Under the pieces are notes generated by a model. It was given only the letters and a program-made list of their open reading frames with translations. It had not been told where the DNA came from and searched no databases. Positions 24,955-33,609 of a stretch of DNA of 64,000 bases are shown here, one piece after another (within the stretch, counting starts at the first letter, position 1; every line of letters starts with the position of its first letter). Source of the stretch: Acidicapsa acidisoli (GTDB lineage Bacteria > Acidobacteriota > Terriglobia > Terriglobales > Acidobacteriaceae). Location of the stretch: contig NZ_JAGSYI010000001.1 of NCBI RefSeq assembly GCF_025685625.1, forward strand, positions 1,798,001 through 1,862,000, given 5' to 3'. The translations under genes and the position numbers were made by a program.

Positions 24955-26253
24955 TTACGAGGAAGCCAGCCGAATTCCTGAAAATTGCCAGCGGGTCTCG
25001 GGCGGGAAGAAATTTCGATAGCTGGAGCGAATATGTCCCGCTGGAGTAACGCACGACCCTCCGCGCAGCACCATTTGCCCGCTCATGAACTTGCCGTTGT
25101 ACTCACCCAGCGAGCCCTCCAGAGGTGCAAACCCCGGATAACCCAGGTAGGCGCTCGCCGTCCACTCCCAACAATCACCCCAAAGCTGTTGCGGAAAGCT
25201 CTGCGGCAAGTCATCGAAACCAGCACCGGCTGCAGCCGGACCCAATCGGCCGCTTTCCAGCAGATTTCCCCTGTCGGGGATGACTGGCACATTCTCCGCC
25301 ACAGACTCCCATTCCTCCTCGGTGGCCAGTCGCTTACCGCTCCAGCGTGCGTAAGCGTCTGCTTCGAAATAGCTTACGTGCGCTACAGGAGTGTTCGCGA
25401 GCCGGTGCAATCTCTGGTTGCCGCGCAATGTCCCAATGCTCCATTCGCCGTCCGATTTGCGCCAGTAAAGCGGGGCCTGCCAACTACACTCCTGTACCGC
25501 ATCCCAGCCGGCGGAGAGCCAGAGCTCCGGCCGCTCATATCCCCGGTCTTCAATAAACTCCGCAAACTCGCCGCAGGTAATCAGCCGCGAAGCCAATTGA
25601 AACGGCTCCAGCCATACCCGATGCCGCGGCCGCTCGTTGTCGAAGCCAAAGCCACTGTTCTCACGCTGCCCAACTTCGACCAGACCGCCGTCATAACTGA
25701 GGAATTCCAGCGGAACCGTCGTCCCATTCCGGTCTTCTTCTTCCAGATCCTCATCCAGATAGGCCGGCTGCAGGGGATTGGTATAAAGGGCGTGCTTGAT
25801 GTCGGTGAGCAACAGCTCCTGGTGCTGCTCCTCGTGGTTCAGGCCCAGTTCAATGCGCCGCAAAGCCTCCTCCGGAGGATCGCCACCGAGAAGCCGCCCC
25901 ATTGCGTCGTCCACATACTCCCGGTAGCTCAGGATCGTTCCCAGCCCAGGCCGAGAGAACGAAGCCCGCAGGCGTTTCTCCGGGAACTCCGCAAAGCTCT
26001 GGTAGTAGCTATTGAAGAGCCAGGGGAAGTCCGGATCAAACACCCGGCAGCTCGGCAGGAACTCTTTCAGGACAAACGACTCAAAAAACCAGGCCGTGTG
26101 CGCCAAATGCCATTTCGCCGGAGAAGCCTCCGGGCAGGACTGCACCATCATGTCCTCCGGCGTCAGAGGCTCGCAAAGCTGCACGCTCCGCCGCCGCACC
26201 AGCCGGTATCGCTCGCGCAATCGCGGCGCACTCGAAATCAACGCTGCTTCCAT
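24955..26253 (-). CDS. egtB: Ergothioneine biosynthesis sulfoxide synthase EgtB
   Basis: 432 residues. The N-terminal DinB-like domain holds the iron ligands WHLAHTAWFFE and NHEEQHQEL (HxxxH plus the first His). The C-terminal formylglycine-generating-enzyme-like domain has FDNERPRHRVWLEPF, VSYFEADAYARWSGKRLATE, WGDCWEWTASAYLGYPGF and VLRGGSCVT. EgtB couples hercynine to a thiol using O2 and Fe(II). ATG 26253 is chosen because GAGAGG lies 8 bases upstream; a GTG at 26259 is possible. No egtA (gamma-glutamylcysteine ligase) or egtC (amidohydrolase) is present. An EgtB from another acidobacterium (Chloracidobacterium) is reported to use cysteine directly, so the same may hold here (inference). 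Confidence 0.94.
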   Translation of the reverse strand: MEAALISSAPRLRERYRLVRRRSVQLCEPLTPEDMMVQSCPEASPAKWHLAHTAWFFESFVLKEFLPSCRVFDPDFPWLFNSYYQSFAEFPEKRLRASFSRPGLGTILSYREYVDDAMGRLLGGDPPEEALRRIELGLNHEEQHQELLLTDIKHALYTNPLQPAYLDEDLEEEDRNGTTVPLEFLSYDGGLVEVGQRENSGFGFDNERPRHRVWLEPFQLASRLITCGEFAEFIEDRGYERPELWLSAGWDAVQECSWQAPLYWRKSDGEWSIGTLRGNQRLHRLANTPVAHVSYFEADAYARWSGKRLATEEEWESVAENVPVIPDRGNLLESGRLGPAAAGAGFDDLPQSFPQQLWGDCWEWTASAYLGYPGFAPLEGSLGEYNGKFMSGQMVLRGGSCVTPAGHIRSSYRNFFPPETRWQFSGIRLASS

Positions 26254-26387
26254 GTCCACATCCTCTCAAAAGATGCTCTTGCTGCCTGGGCTCGCCGAAC
26301 GGTCAATTCGGGATTCCTTTCAACGGCATTGTAGCTTTCGATGCAGATAAATCGTCTACCTTGGATACAGAGTGTTGGAGGGTGCAG

Positions 26388-27155
26388 ATGCGCGTCAATT
26401 TATTTGGAACCTTAGTCGCGAGTACGGCCCTGGCGCTTACGACCACAGTCGCGGCGACAGCCCAGCAGACCGGTGCCGGACAGGGCAGCAACGGACAAGG
26501 ACAGGGCTGGCGCGGGCGTGGCATGGGGTTTCCCGGCGGCGGACGCGGCGTTCTCGGCTCCGTGACTGAGGTCGCAGCCGACCACTACACCATCAAGACC
26601 GACAATGGCGAAACCTACACTGTTCACTTCAGCGTCAATACTCGCATCATGAAGGAGCCGGCAGGCCGTCGCCAGGGAGGCGGTGGTGACGCGGAAGGCG
26701 GTCAGAGGTCCACGCCTCAAGTCCTCAAGTCCACAGACATCAAGGTTGGTGACTTTATTACCGCCGGCGGGGAAGTAGATGCAGCCGCGAAGTCGATCGG
26801 CGCGGTCTTCATAGCGCAAATCGACCCGGAGCGGGCTAAGCAAATACGTGAGATGGAGGCCAACTTCGGCAAAACGTGGCTGGCTGGCCGCATCACCGCG
26901 ATTGACGGAACGACCATAACGATTGAGGGCGCCATGGATCACACCCCCCACTCGATTATGGTTGACGAGAACACTTCTTTCCATCAGCGCCGCGACTCCA
27001 TCACCCTCGCCGACATAAAACCCGGTGAGCAATTGCGCGCTGAGGGAGCGGTCAAAGGCGGAGCATTCCTGGCGACCACCGTCAACGCCATGGAGCCACA
27101 GAATCGCGGCGAAGGCAGTCCGCAGGCTCCCGCATCTCAACCCAAGCCCCAGTAG
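26388..27155 (+). CDS. Secreted DUF5666-type repeat protein
   Basis: 255 residues. Signal peptide MRVNLFGTLVASTALALTTTVAATA, then a Gly/Gln/Arg-rich linker, followed by two small beta-barrel units. The first is GVLGSVTEVAADHYTIKTDNGETYTVHFSVNTRI and LKSTDIKVGDFITAGGEVD; the second is LAGRITAIDGTTITIEGAMD and ITLADIKPGEQLRAEGAVK. This alternation of T.I.T...G and D.KVGD..G is typical of DUF5666 proteins, whose function is unknown. The C-terminus is Pro/Gln-rich. ATG 26388 follows GGAGGG with 4-5 base spacing. Confidence 0.78.
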   Translation: MRVNLFGTLVASTALALTTTVAATAQQTGAGQGSNGQGQGWRGRGMGFPGGGRGVLGSVTEVAADHYTIKTDNGETYTVHFSVNTRIMKEPAGRRQGGGGDAEGGQRSTPQVLKSTDIKVGDFITAGGEVDAAAKSIGAVFIAQIDPERAKQIREMEANFGKTWLAGRITAIDGTTITIEGAMDHTPHSIMVDENTSFHQRRDSITLADIKPGEQLRAEGAVKGGAFLATTVNAMEPQNRGEGSPQAPASQPKPQ

Positions 27156-27183
27156 CAACCGGCTTTACGCGGCCGAGTTAGTC

Positions 27184-27933
27184 TCAGCCGCCCATGAACA
27201 TGCCGCCGTTGACGTCCAATACGTGCCCGGTAATGTAGCCCGCTCCTTCAGAAGCCAGAAACACCACGGCTGGCGCCACATCCGCTTCTGTCCCCGCCCG
27301 TCCCAGCGGAATCTGCGCCATCATTGCCGAGGTCTGCTTCTCATCCAGCACTGCCGTCATCGGAGTCACAATATATCCCGGTGTAACAGCATTGACCGTG
27401 ATCCCGCGCGAGGCAACCTCTCGCGCCAGCGCCCGGGTCATCCCGATCAGCCCCGCTTTGCTAGCCGCATAATTCACCTGCCCCGCCTGTCCGGTTCGCC
27501 CTACAATGCTCGAAATATTGATGATCCGGCCCCAGCGATTCTTGAGCATCGGGCGCAGCAGCGCCTGGGTGAGTAGAAAAGCCCCGGTCAGATTGGTCGA
27601 CAGCACATCGTCCCAATCCTCACGCTTCATCTGCATGGCCAGCTTGTCCCGCGTGATTCCGGCATTGTTGACCAGGATCTCCACCTTGCCAAACCGTTCC
27701 AGCACAGTCTTTGCCCCGGCCTGGATCGACTCTTCACTGGCCACATCAAGCGCAAAGGCTTCGGCTTGACCGCCCGCAGCCTCAATCTCGGCTTTCACCT
27801 CCGCCAGCTTGGCCTCATTCCGCGCGGCCAGCGCCACCGTGACGCCCGTTTTTGCCAGCGCCAGCGCGCACGCCCGCCCAATACCCTGGGACGCGCCGGT
27901 AACCAGCGCAATCCGTCCTCCCAATCCGTTCAT
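27184..27933 (-). CDS. fabG: 3-oxoacyl-[acyl-carrier-protein] reductase, SDR family
   Basis: 249 residues. Cofactor motif VTGASQGIGRACALAL, NNAGITRD, catalytic Ser in IINISSIVG and the YAASKAGLIGMTRALA motif with Tyr and Lys, then VNAVTPGYIVTPMT. It reduces 3-oxoacyl-ACP with NADPH in fatty acid elongation. The GITRD segment and overall length fit FabG well, though other SDRs share these motifs. ATG 27933 follows GAGGA. It stands alone here, without acpP or fabF/fabD neighbours. Confidence 0.85.
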   Translation of the reverse strand: MNGLGGRIALVTGASQGIGRACALALAKTGVTVALAARNEAKLAEVKAEIEAAGGQAEAFALDVASEESIQAGAKTVLERFGKVEILVNNAGITRDKLAMQMKREDWDDVLSTNLTGAFLLTQALLRPMLKNRWGRIINISSIVGRTGQAGQVNYAASKAGLIGMTRALAREVASRGITVNAVTPGYIVTPMTAVLDEKQTSAMMAQIPLGRAGTEADVAPAVVFLASEGAGYITGHVLDVNGGMFMGG

Positions 27934-28037
27934 AATTCCTCGTGAAGTCTCGATATGCCTTGAATTTCAGCGCACTCTTGCAAATTATAGGGGGCAGAAT
28001 CGGCGCAAACAGGAATGGAAGCTGAGACTGGATGCTT

Positions 28038-28841
28038 CTACTGCGCTGCCGCCACGGCTGCGGTCGCCGCAACCACCTTGGCCTGCACCAGCTCCGCAGG
28101 CCATACGTACACTGCAAGGTGGCGTGAATAGTGCAAGAGCGGAGCGGTATTCGGCAACTGAAGTCCGATTTGCGCGGCCAGATCGTTCTGACTGATCTCC
28201 GCCTCAGCTTCTTCGAGCGGCCAAGGCACATGGTGGATATCCGCCCGCATCAGCCGTCCCAGCGCGTTCCGCGTAAACAGGCAATATCTCTCCGTCAGGA
28301 AATATTCAATTGTCCCCGGCCGGGTTTGCGCCAGCTTGTGCGTCGGGCCCAATCCCCGGTAGCGCGCCGCAAAGATGACCGGTCTGCCGCTGAGCAATCT
28401 TCGACTGTAATATGAGAACTCCCGCTCCCCGCGTGGCTTGATGCTCATTTGCGCCCAGTAGTACGGCAGGTGAAAGAAACTCCGCGCAGCGATGACCGCC
28501 ATCAGATTCCCCGCATCAAGGGAAAAGAAGTAAACCCCGGGCGTACCCGTTCGCCGGTCCCGCACATACGTTCGCAGATTCAGTTCAGGAAACTTTCTTG
28601 CCCCTGGGATCGGCGGCACGCCACGGACTTGAATCTTGTCCATCCAGAATGGCACCACGCCAATCCACGCGGATCCTTGAAAGACATCTGCCTCCAATCC
28701 ATCGGGCAGCAGCGCCTCAACTTCCGCAATCCTCATCGGCCAGTGAGCGAAGAGCAGATCGTTCCAACGCTGCGTCATGGCCCAGCGTCCCGGCGGCAAA
28801 GGCCACGGACGATGTGACGTTTTCTCGAGAACTGCACGCAT
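28038..28841 (-). CDS. DUF2071 (YqjF-like) protein
   Basis: About 267 residues from ATG 28841 (the frame is open to 28886). WNDLLFAHWPMRIAEVEALLPDGLEADVF, WIGVVPFWMDKIQVRG, ELNLRTYVRD, GVYFFSLDAGNLMAV and YFLTERYCLFTRN follow the DUF2071 order. This family is a cytoplasmic beta-barrel of the acetoacetate-decarboxylase-like type with no settled function. An Ala-rich tail (AAATAAVAAAQ) ends the protein. It faces the ThyX-like gene across a ~200-base divergent gap. Confidence 0.78.
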   Translation of the reverse strand: MRAVLEKTSHRPWPLPPGRWAMTQRWNDLLFAHWPMRIAEVEALLPDGLEADVFQGSAWIGVVPFWMDKIQVRGVPPIPGARKFPELNLRTYVRDRRTGTPGVYFFSLDAGNLMAVIAARSFFHLPYYWAQMSIKPRGEREFSYYSRRLLSGRPVIFAARYRGLGPTHKLAQTRPGTIEYFLTERYCLFTRNALGRLMRADIHHVPWPLEEAEAEISQNDLAAQIGLQLPNTAPLLHYSRHLAVYVWPAELVQAKVVAATAAVAAAQ

Positions 28842-29039
28842 AGGTTTAAACTCTGCCCTTAATCTATTCCGCCCGATTGCGTCCATTTTGGCCTCGACCT
28901 GGAATTAGACGCCCCTGCGTTCTCTTGAATCCTAGTCGAATCCAACGCAAATTGGATGCAAAATCCTTTGCACACGCACTTCCTGCCGTCTGCACGGCCC
29001 CATGCCGTATTCTGGTCGCCGGAGAGCCCTTTGTCCACC

Positions 29040-30653
29040 ATGTCGAGTTCCATGCCCAGTTCATCCTCCAGCGCTTCGATTTCCAGTTCCGACCTCACGG
29101 CTCACGCCCAGAACCAAACCGAGGTCTTCGCTGTCCACGGAGCCGATCCAGAAGTGCTGGCCTACGCCATGGCCAAATATTCCCGCTCCGCGCTCTCCAT
29201 GCGCCAGTCGCTCCGCGAAATCAGCTCGCAGCGCGCCGAGCAGTTCCTGAACACCTTCTATTTCCAATACGGCCACCGCTCTATCGCCGACCTGGCCCAC
29301 GTCGCCTTTGCCATCGAGCGTCTTTCTCTGCTGGCCGCCATTGTTCTCGTCGACGAACAGCGATGGGACGGTCAGGAGCGCTCCACCCGGTATCAGAACT
29401 TTATGAAATCGGGCTGGTACCTGCCAGACTTCGGCCAGGAAGCGGAAATCCGGCAACTCTATACCAAGACTGTCGAAGACCTGTTCTCTGCATATGCAAG
29501 CACATCTTCGGCGGTCTTCGAGGCCCTCAAATCCCGCGTAGCATGCCCTGCCGAAATGAAGCAGGACGCGTACGAACGCACCCTTAAGGCCCGTGCATTC
29601 GACGTAGCACGCTATTTGCTTCCGCTGGCCACTAACACGTCACTCGGCCAGATCGTCAACGCACGCACGCTGGAAACGCAAGTCTCGCGGCTGCTCTCCC
29701 ACCCCGCCGCCGAGGTTCGCGACCTCGGCAACAAGCTGCGCGAAGCCGCCACCGGTCCGGCCTGGAACCTCGCAGCCGAGGCCAACGCTGATCTCCAGGC
29801 CAAAATCGCAGCCCTCGACCCTGATTTAGCCTTGGAATCCGAAATCCTTCTCACTCGCGAGGTTCGAACCGCGCCCACTCTGGTCAAATACGCTCAGCCC
29901 GACCTGTATGCCCCTCGCACCGGAGGCGATCTCAATAAGGCCAACGCCGAGCTTTTCGCCAACATCCCCGTCGCTCTGGCTCCGCTCGTGGATCTTGTCG
30001 AGCGCACCGAAAGCCTCGAAGTGGAACTGGCCGCAACCCTGCTATATTCCGTCGGCCATCATCCCTACCGGCAGATCCGCGACCTGGTCGCCAGCCTGCC
30101 GGAAGCCCGCACTGCCGAAATCATCGAAATCGGCCTCCAGCATCGCGGCCGCCATGATGAACTCCTGCGCGCCTTCCACGCTGGAGCCGCTCTGCGTTTC
30201 GACATCCTAATGGATATCGGCGGCTTTCGCGACATGCACCGGCACCGCCGCTGCACTCAGATCATCCAGGAGTTCACCCACCTCCACGGCTACGAAACAC
30301 CCCACTCCGGTGACGCCGCAGGGTTGGCCGAGGCTGGAATTCTGGCGGAATATCAGGCATCCATCGAAGCGGCCTTCGCCGCAAGCCGGAAGATCGCGGC
30401 CAGCAATGCACCGGAAGCCGCTCAGTCCGCTCTGTATGTGTTGCCGCTGGCTACCAGGATTCGCGCTCTTTTCAAGATGGACTTCGCCGAAGCCGTCTAT
30501 ATCTCAGAGTTACGCTCAGGGCCAGCCGGCCACTTTAGTTATCGCAAAGTGGCATGGGAAATGTATCTGGCTGTCCAGCGCCAGCATCCGTCCCTGGCTA
30601 AGTACTTCCGGGTAACTGATTTCAACGAACCAATCGACATACTTAAGCGATAA
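29040..30653 (+). CDS. Long two-domain FAD-dependent thymidylate synthase (ThyX) homologue
   Basis: About 537 residues, more than twice the ~220 of standard ThyX. After a Ser-rich start, domain 1 (about residues 25-230) has YGHRSIADLAHVAFAIERLS and QERSTRYQNF, resembling the ThyX HRS and S-x-RY elements. Domain 2 (about 315-537) has GGFRDMHRHRRCTQIIQEF, carrying RHRR of the ThyX flavin motif, and ends with GHFSYRKVAWEMYLAVQ. ThyX methylates dUMP using methylenetetrahydrofolate, NADPH and FAD. Here the two halves of the motif appear to lie on different domains, as if one chain replaced a dimer. No thyA is seen in the window. The start is uncertain: ATGs at 28956 and 29055 are alternatives. Confidence 0.78.
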   Translation: MSSSMPSSSSSASISSSDLTAHAQNQTEVFAVHGADPEVLAYAMAKYSRSALSMRQSLREISSQRAEQFLNTFYFQYGHRSIADLAHVAFAIERLSLLAAIVLVDEQRWDGQERSTRYQNFMKSGWYLPDFGQEAEIRQLYTKTVEDLFSAYASTSSAVFEALKSRVACPAEMKQDAYERTLKARAFDVARYLLPLATNTSLGQIVNARTLETQVSRLLSHPAAEVRDLGNKLREAATGPAWNLAAEANADLQAKIAALDPDLALESEILLTREVRTAPTLVKYAQPDLYAPRTGGDLNKANAELFANIPVALAPLVDLVERTESLEVELAATLLYSVGHHPYRQIRDLVASLPEARTAEIIEIGLQHRGRHDELLRAFHAGAALRFDILMDIGGFRDMHRHRRCTQIIQEFTHLHGYETPHSGDAAGLAEAGILAEYQASIEAAFAASRKIAASNAPEAAQSALYVLPLATRIRALFKMDFAEAVYISELRSGPAGHFSYRKVAWEMYLAVQRQHPSLAKYFRVTDFNEPIDILKR

Positions 30654-30669
30654 CTTCTGCGAAAGTAAA

Positions 30670-30699
30670 GGGCGCGAATTCCAGTCAGGAGTCGCGCCC
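30670..30699. terminator. Hairpin between convergent thyX-like and crp-like genes
   Basis: GGGCGCGA (30670-30677) pairs perfectly with TCGCGCCC (30692-30699), loop 14 bases. On the minus strand it is followed by TTTACTTT, a reasonable U-tract for the Crp-family gene. On the plus strand A-rich sequence follows. Confidence 0.65.
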
Positions 30700-30735
30700 G
30701 AAAAATAAATCAAATGTAACTCGCGAGAGTGGAAG

Positions 30736-31395
30736 TTACTGCAGCGGCACAACCGAGAGCAGCGAGCTATTAACATGGATGCGATTGAGCCCGCTGTATT
30801 CAATGAATCCCAGCTTGCGGAAGCGGTTCATGAAGAAGCTCACGCGAGACCGTGTAGTGCCCACCATGTCGGCAAGGGTAGCCTGGCTGATTCTGGGCAG
30901 CGGTGCAAGTGGCATGTCTTCTCTGCCGGTCTGCGAAAGAAGGAGCAGGGTACGCGCAAGCCGTTTTTCGCTGGAGTTGAATAACTGGTCCACGAGGTCT
31001 GACTGAATGCGAGTGTTTCGGGACAGAAGGTACTTGATGAACACGCGCGACATAGCCGGCTGCTCTGTCAAGGTACGCACCATCTCCTGCCGGCGGATGC
31101 GAAGCAATGTGCATGGAGTAAGCGCCTTCGAAGAAGAAGTACGCGTCGGCTGGTCAGAGGTGATGCACTCTTCGCCAACAAAGTGACCCGCGCCAAGAAT
31201 GGCAATCGTAGCCTCTTTGCCTGCCGGAGACACTACCGTCAACTTCACCTTGCCCTTCTGAATATAGAAGACCGTGTCGCCCGGTTCTCCTTGCGAAAAA
31301 ATCCCTTCGTTCTTCCTGACCTGAAGAATAGTCTTACCGAATCCTCCTCGGGACAGATACTCATGGGGATCGAAGACTTCATTTGTGACAGCCAT
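30736..31395 (-). CDS. Crp/Fnr-family transcription regulator
   Basis: 219 residues from ATG 31395, which has AAAGG 8 bases upstream (frame open to 31440). The N-terminal cyclic-nucleotide-binding-like barrel contains IFSQGEPGDTVFYIQKGKVKLTVVSPAGKEATIAIL and GHFVGEECI. A long dimer helix follows, then a C-terminal winged helix with ISQATLADMVGTTRSRVSFFMNRFRKLGFIEY. No Fnr-type cysteine cluster is visible at the N-terminus, so it is not an Fe-S oxygen sensor of the classical kind; ligand unknown. Proteins of this sub-type are frequent in acidobacteria. It ends convergently with the ThyX-like gene. Confidence 0.9.
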   Translation of the reverse strand: MAVTNEVFDPHEYLSRGGFGKTILQVRKNEGIFSQGEPGDTVFYIQKGKVKLTVVSPAGKEATIAILGAGHFVGEECITSDQPTRTSSSKALTPCTLLRIRRQEMVRTLTEQPAMSRVFIKYLLSRNTRIQSDLVDQLFNSSEKRLARTLLLLSQTGREDMPLAPLPRISQATLADMVGTTRSRVSFFMNRFRKLGFIEYSGLNRIHVNSSLLSVVPLQ

Positions 31396-31783
31396 AACCA
31401 CAACCTTTCTGGGGTAATTCCAAGGATTTGTACCGAGCATAAAGGCGCTCGTGTTTGTATTGGACGGCAGTACGCATCACCGGGTTGTCTGTTGATGGAT
31501 TAAGTTCGAAGATACTTTATAAGTAGCAGATTCTAGATGAGTTGAAGCCATTCGAATGAGCACGCGCAAAGTCGCCAAGATAGGACTTAATGAGTCGCAA
31601 GAAGGTCAATTCTTGCATTGATAAAAGGCTAGTACTTGCTGCAAATTTCGATGCCTTCTCCCAATGCTGGGTTGTCTCAAATGATACAAATCCAACAAAT
31701 ATTTGAGCGCCGCCCGGTTGGAAGCTTACTGTCCCTGTCTGCCCGCTCAATTTGCGATGCGATAATTTCAAGGAGAGACCATC
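31396..31783. other. Divergent intergenic region upstream of crp-like and monooxygenase-fold genes
   Basis: 388 bases, AT-richer than neighbouring genes. It should hold promoters in both directions. I see no well-formed palindrome of the Crp type. A Shine-Dalgarno (AAGGAGAGACC) marks the start at 31784. A minus-strand ORF of 95 codons here has no coding character. Confidence 0.4.
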
Positions 31784-32080
31784 ATGTTCGTGATTCTGTG
31801 GCAATTCGACATCGCGGAAGAAAACGTGCCCGGCTTTGAAGCGGCCTACGGCCCCGGCGGCTCATGGGCTGCACTCTTCGGCCGTTCCGCTGAGTACCTT
31901 GGCACCGAATTTTTCAAGGATGCCTACGTCCCCGGACGCTACGTGACCCTCGATCGGTGGAGCAGTGAAGAAGCCTTCCGCGCCTTCCGCGCCCAGAACG
32001 ATCCCGACTACGAAGCTCTCGATCGGGCCTGTGACCCCCTCACTCAGTCGGAAACCCGCATTGGCGCGTTCCTGGCGTAG
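31784..32080 (+). CDS. Small antibiotic-biosynthesis-monooxygenase-fold (ABM) protein
   Basis: 98 residues. FVILWQFDIAEENVPGFEAAYGPGGSWAALF with a C-terminal RYVTLDRWSSEEAFRAFRA is the dimeric ferredoxin-like ABM pattern (YhgC/ActVA-Orf6-like). Members are small oxygenases, heme-degrading enzymes or proteins without known activity; nothing here separates these. ATG 31784 has a strong AAGGAGAG site. The class III aminotransferase begins 72 bases later and is probably co-transcribed. Confidence 0.8.
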   Translation: MFVILWQFDIAEENVPGFEAAYGPGGSWAALFGRSAEYLGTEFFKDAYVPGRYVTLDRWSSEEAFRAFRAQNDPDYEALDRACDPLTQSETRIGAFLA

Positions 32081-32152
32081 CCAGCCGCATTTCAGCAATC
32101 ACCCGTAATGTAAGCTGGTAGGCATCCGACTTCGACGCCCGCGAGGAAGACC

Positions 32153-33595
32153 ATGCCCGCCGCCAACTCATTTCCAGCCTACGAACTCGATAAGCCCGGT
32201 CTTGAGCAGATGGACCGTGCATCCGTCCTGCATCCGGCCACCAGCATCGCCGACTTCGCCTCCGGCAAGGCGCCCTCCACCATCGTGGACACGGCCAACG
32301 GCGTTCGCGTTCGCGATACCGATGGTCACGAGTTGATCGATGCGTTTGCCGGCCTCTACTGCGTCAACATTGGTTACGGACGCACCGAAGTGGCCGACGC
32401 AATTGCCCGCCAGGCCCACAAACTCGCCTACTTTCACACCTACGCGGGCCACTCCACGGAAGAGTTGATTCGGCTCTCCGACCGTTTGGTGAAGATGGCT
32501 CCGGCTTCCAGCGGAGGCGGCAATTTCAGGCGTGTTTTCTATGGCACTTCTGGCTCCGACGCCAACGAAACTCAGGCCAAACTCGTGTGGTACTACCACA
32601 ACCTCATCGGCAAACCAAAGAAGAAGCGCATCATCGCCCGCGAACGCGCTTATCACGGCAACACCGTCATGGCGGGTTCCATGACGGGACTGAGCCTCTA
32701 CCACGACTTCATGGATCTGCCGGTTCCAGCAATCTTGCGCACCGCCGCGCCGCACCATTACTGGGGCGCTGAGCCCGGGGAGTCAGAAGAAGACTTCTCC
32801 GCCCGCCGCGCAGCTGAACTGGAAGCCCTGATCCTTCGCGAAGACCCCGAAACCATTGGAGGCTTCATCGGCGAGCCCGTCCTTGGCACAGGCGGCCTCG
32901 TTCCACCACCCATGGGCTACTGGCAGGCGATCCAGGCCGTCCTGCGCAAGTACGAAATTCTGCTCATTGCCGACGAAGTCATCACCGGTTTCGGCCGCAC
33001 GGGCCGGATGTTCGGCTCGCAGCTCTATGAGATCCAGCCCGACCTGATCACCATCGCCAAGGGATTGACCTCCGCTTACGCCCCGCTCAGCGGAGTCCTC
33101 GTCGGTGAGCGCGTCTTCCTGGCCATGGAAGCAGGCTCCGCCGAAGCCGGCATCTTCCCGCACGGCTACACATACACAGGCCATCCCATCGGCGTAGCTG
33201 CGGCAAACGCCAACCTCGACATTCTTGAACGCGAAAACCTCACCGCCAACGCAGTCGAAGTGGGCGCCTACATGCTCGAGCGCCTCCACGATGCTTTCGA
33301 CAGACTGCCTATCACCGGCGAAGTGCGTGGTGTCGGCCTCATGCTCGCGGTGGAATTTGTCGCCGATCCCGCGACAAAGAAGCGCCTCGACCCAGCTCTC
33401 AAAGTCGCCTACCGCATTTCCACGCTGGCCCGCGAAAAGGGTCTTATCACCCGCGCCATGCCCCAGAGCGATGCCATCGGCTTCGCTCCGCCGTTGATCC
33501 TGACTCGCGGCGATGCCGACAAGATCGTCGAGATCGCAGCAGCTTCAACCCGCCTGGTCATCGACGAACTGACCCGTGAGGGTGTGTTCTCGTAA
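32153..33595 (+). CDS. Class III (omega) aminotransferase
   Basis: 480 residues. PLP fold-type I, class III: GLYCVNIGYGRTEVADAI, FYGTSGSDANETQAKL, ARERAYHGNT, PVLGTGGLVPPPMGYW, LLIADEVITGFGRTG and the Schiff-base lysine in LITIAKGLTSAYAPLSG. The length and the segments HTYAGHSTEELIRLSDRL and YWGAEPGESEEDF fit the beta-alanine/omega-amino acid:pyruvate transaminase group, which act on amines such as putrescine, beta-alanine or taurine. The exact substrate cannot be read from sequence. ATG 32153 follows GAGGAAGACC. Confidence 0.88.
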   Translation: MPAANSFPAYELDKPGLEQMDRASVLHPATSIADFASGKAPSTIVDTANGVRVRDTDGHELIDAFAGLYCVNIGYGRTEVADAIARQAHKLAYFHTYAGHSTEELIRLSDRLVKMAPASSGGGNFRRVFYGTSGSDANETQAKLVWYYHNLIGKPKKKRIIARERAYHGNTVMAGSMTGLSLYHDFMDLPVPAILRTAAPHHYWGAEPGESEEDFSARRAAELEALILREDPETIGGFIGEPVLGTGGLVPPPMGYWQAIQAVLRKYEILLIADEVITGFGRTGRMFGSQLYEIQPDLITIAKGLTSAYAPLSGVLVGERVFLAMEAGSAEAGIFPHGYTYTGHPIGVAAANANLDILERENLTANAVEVGAYMLERLHDAFDRLPITGEVRGVGLMLAVEFVADPATKKRLDPALKVAYRISTLAREKGLITRAMPQSDAIGFAPPLILTRGDADKIVEIAAASTRLVIDELTREGVFS

Positions 33596-33609
33596 GTCGG
33601 TCGCACGCC

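Noticed and set aside
24985-26334. 449-codon plus-strand ORF opposite egtB
   Set aside because: It mirrors a certain gene, has Arg/Gln/Pro-rich low-complexity translation and no family motif; a shadow frame in GC-rich DNA.
31517-31804. 95-codon minus-strand ORF
   Set aside because: Lies in a divergent promoter gap and overlaps the start of the ABM gene; no coding signal.
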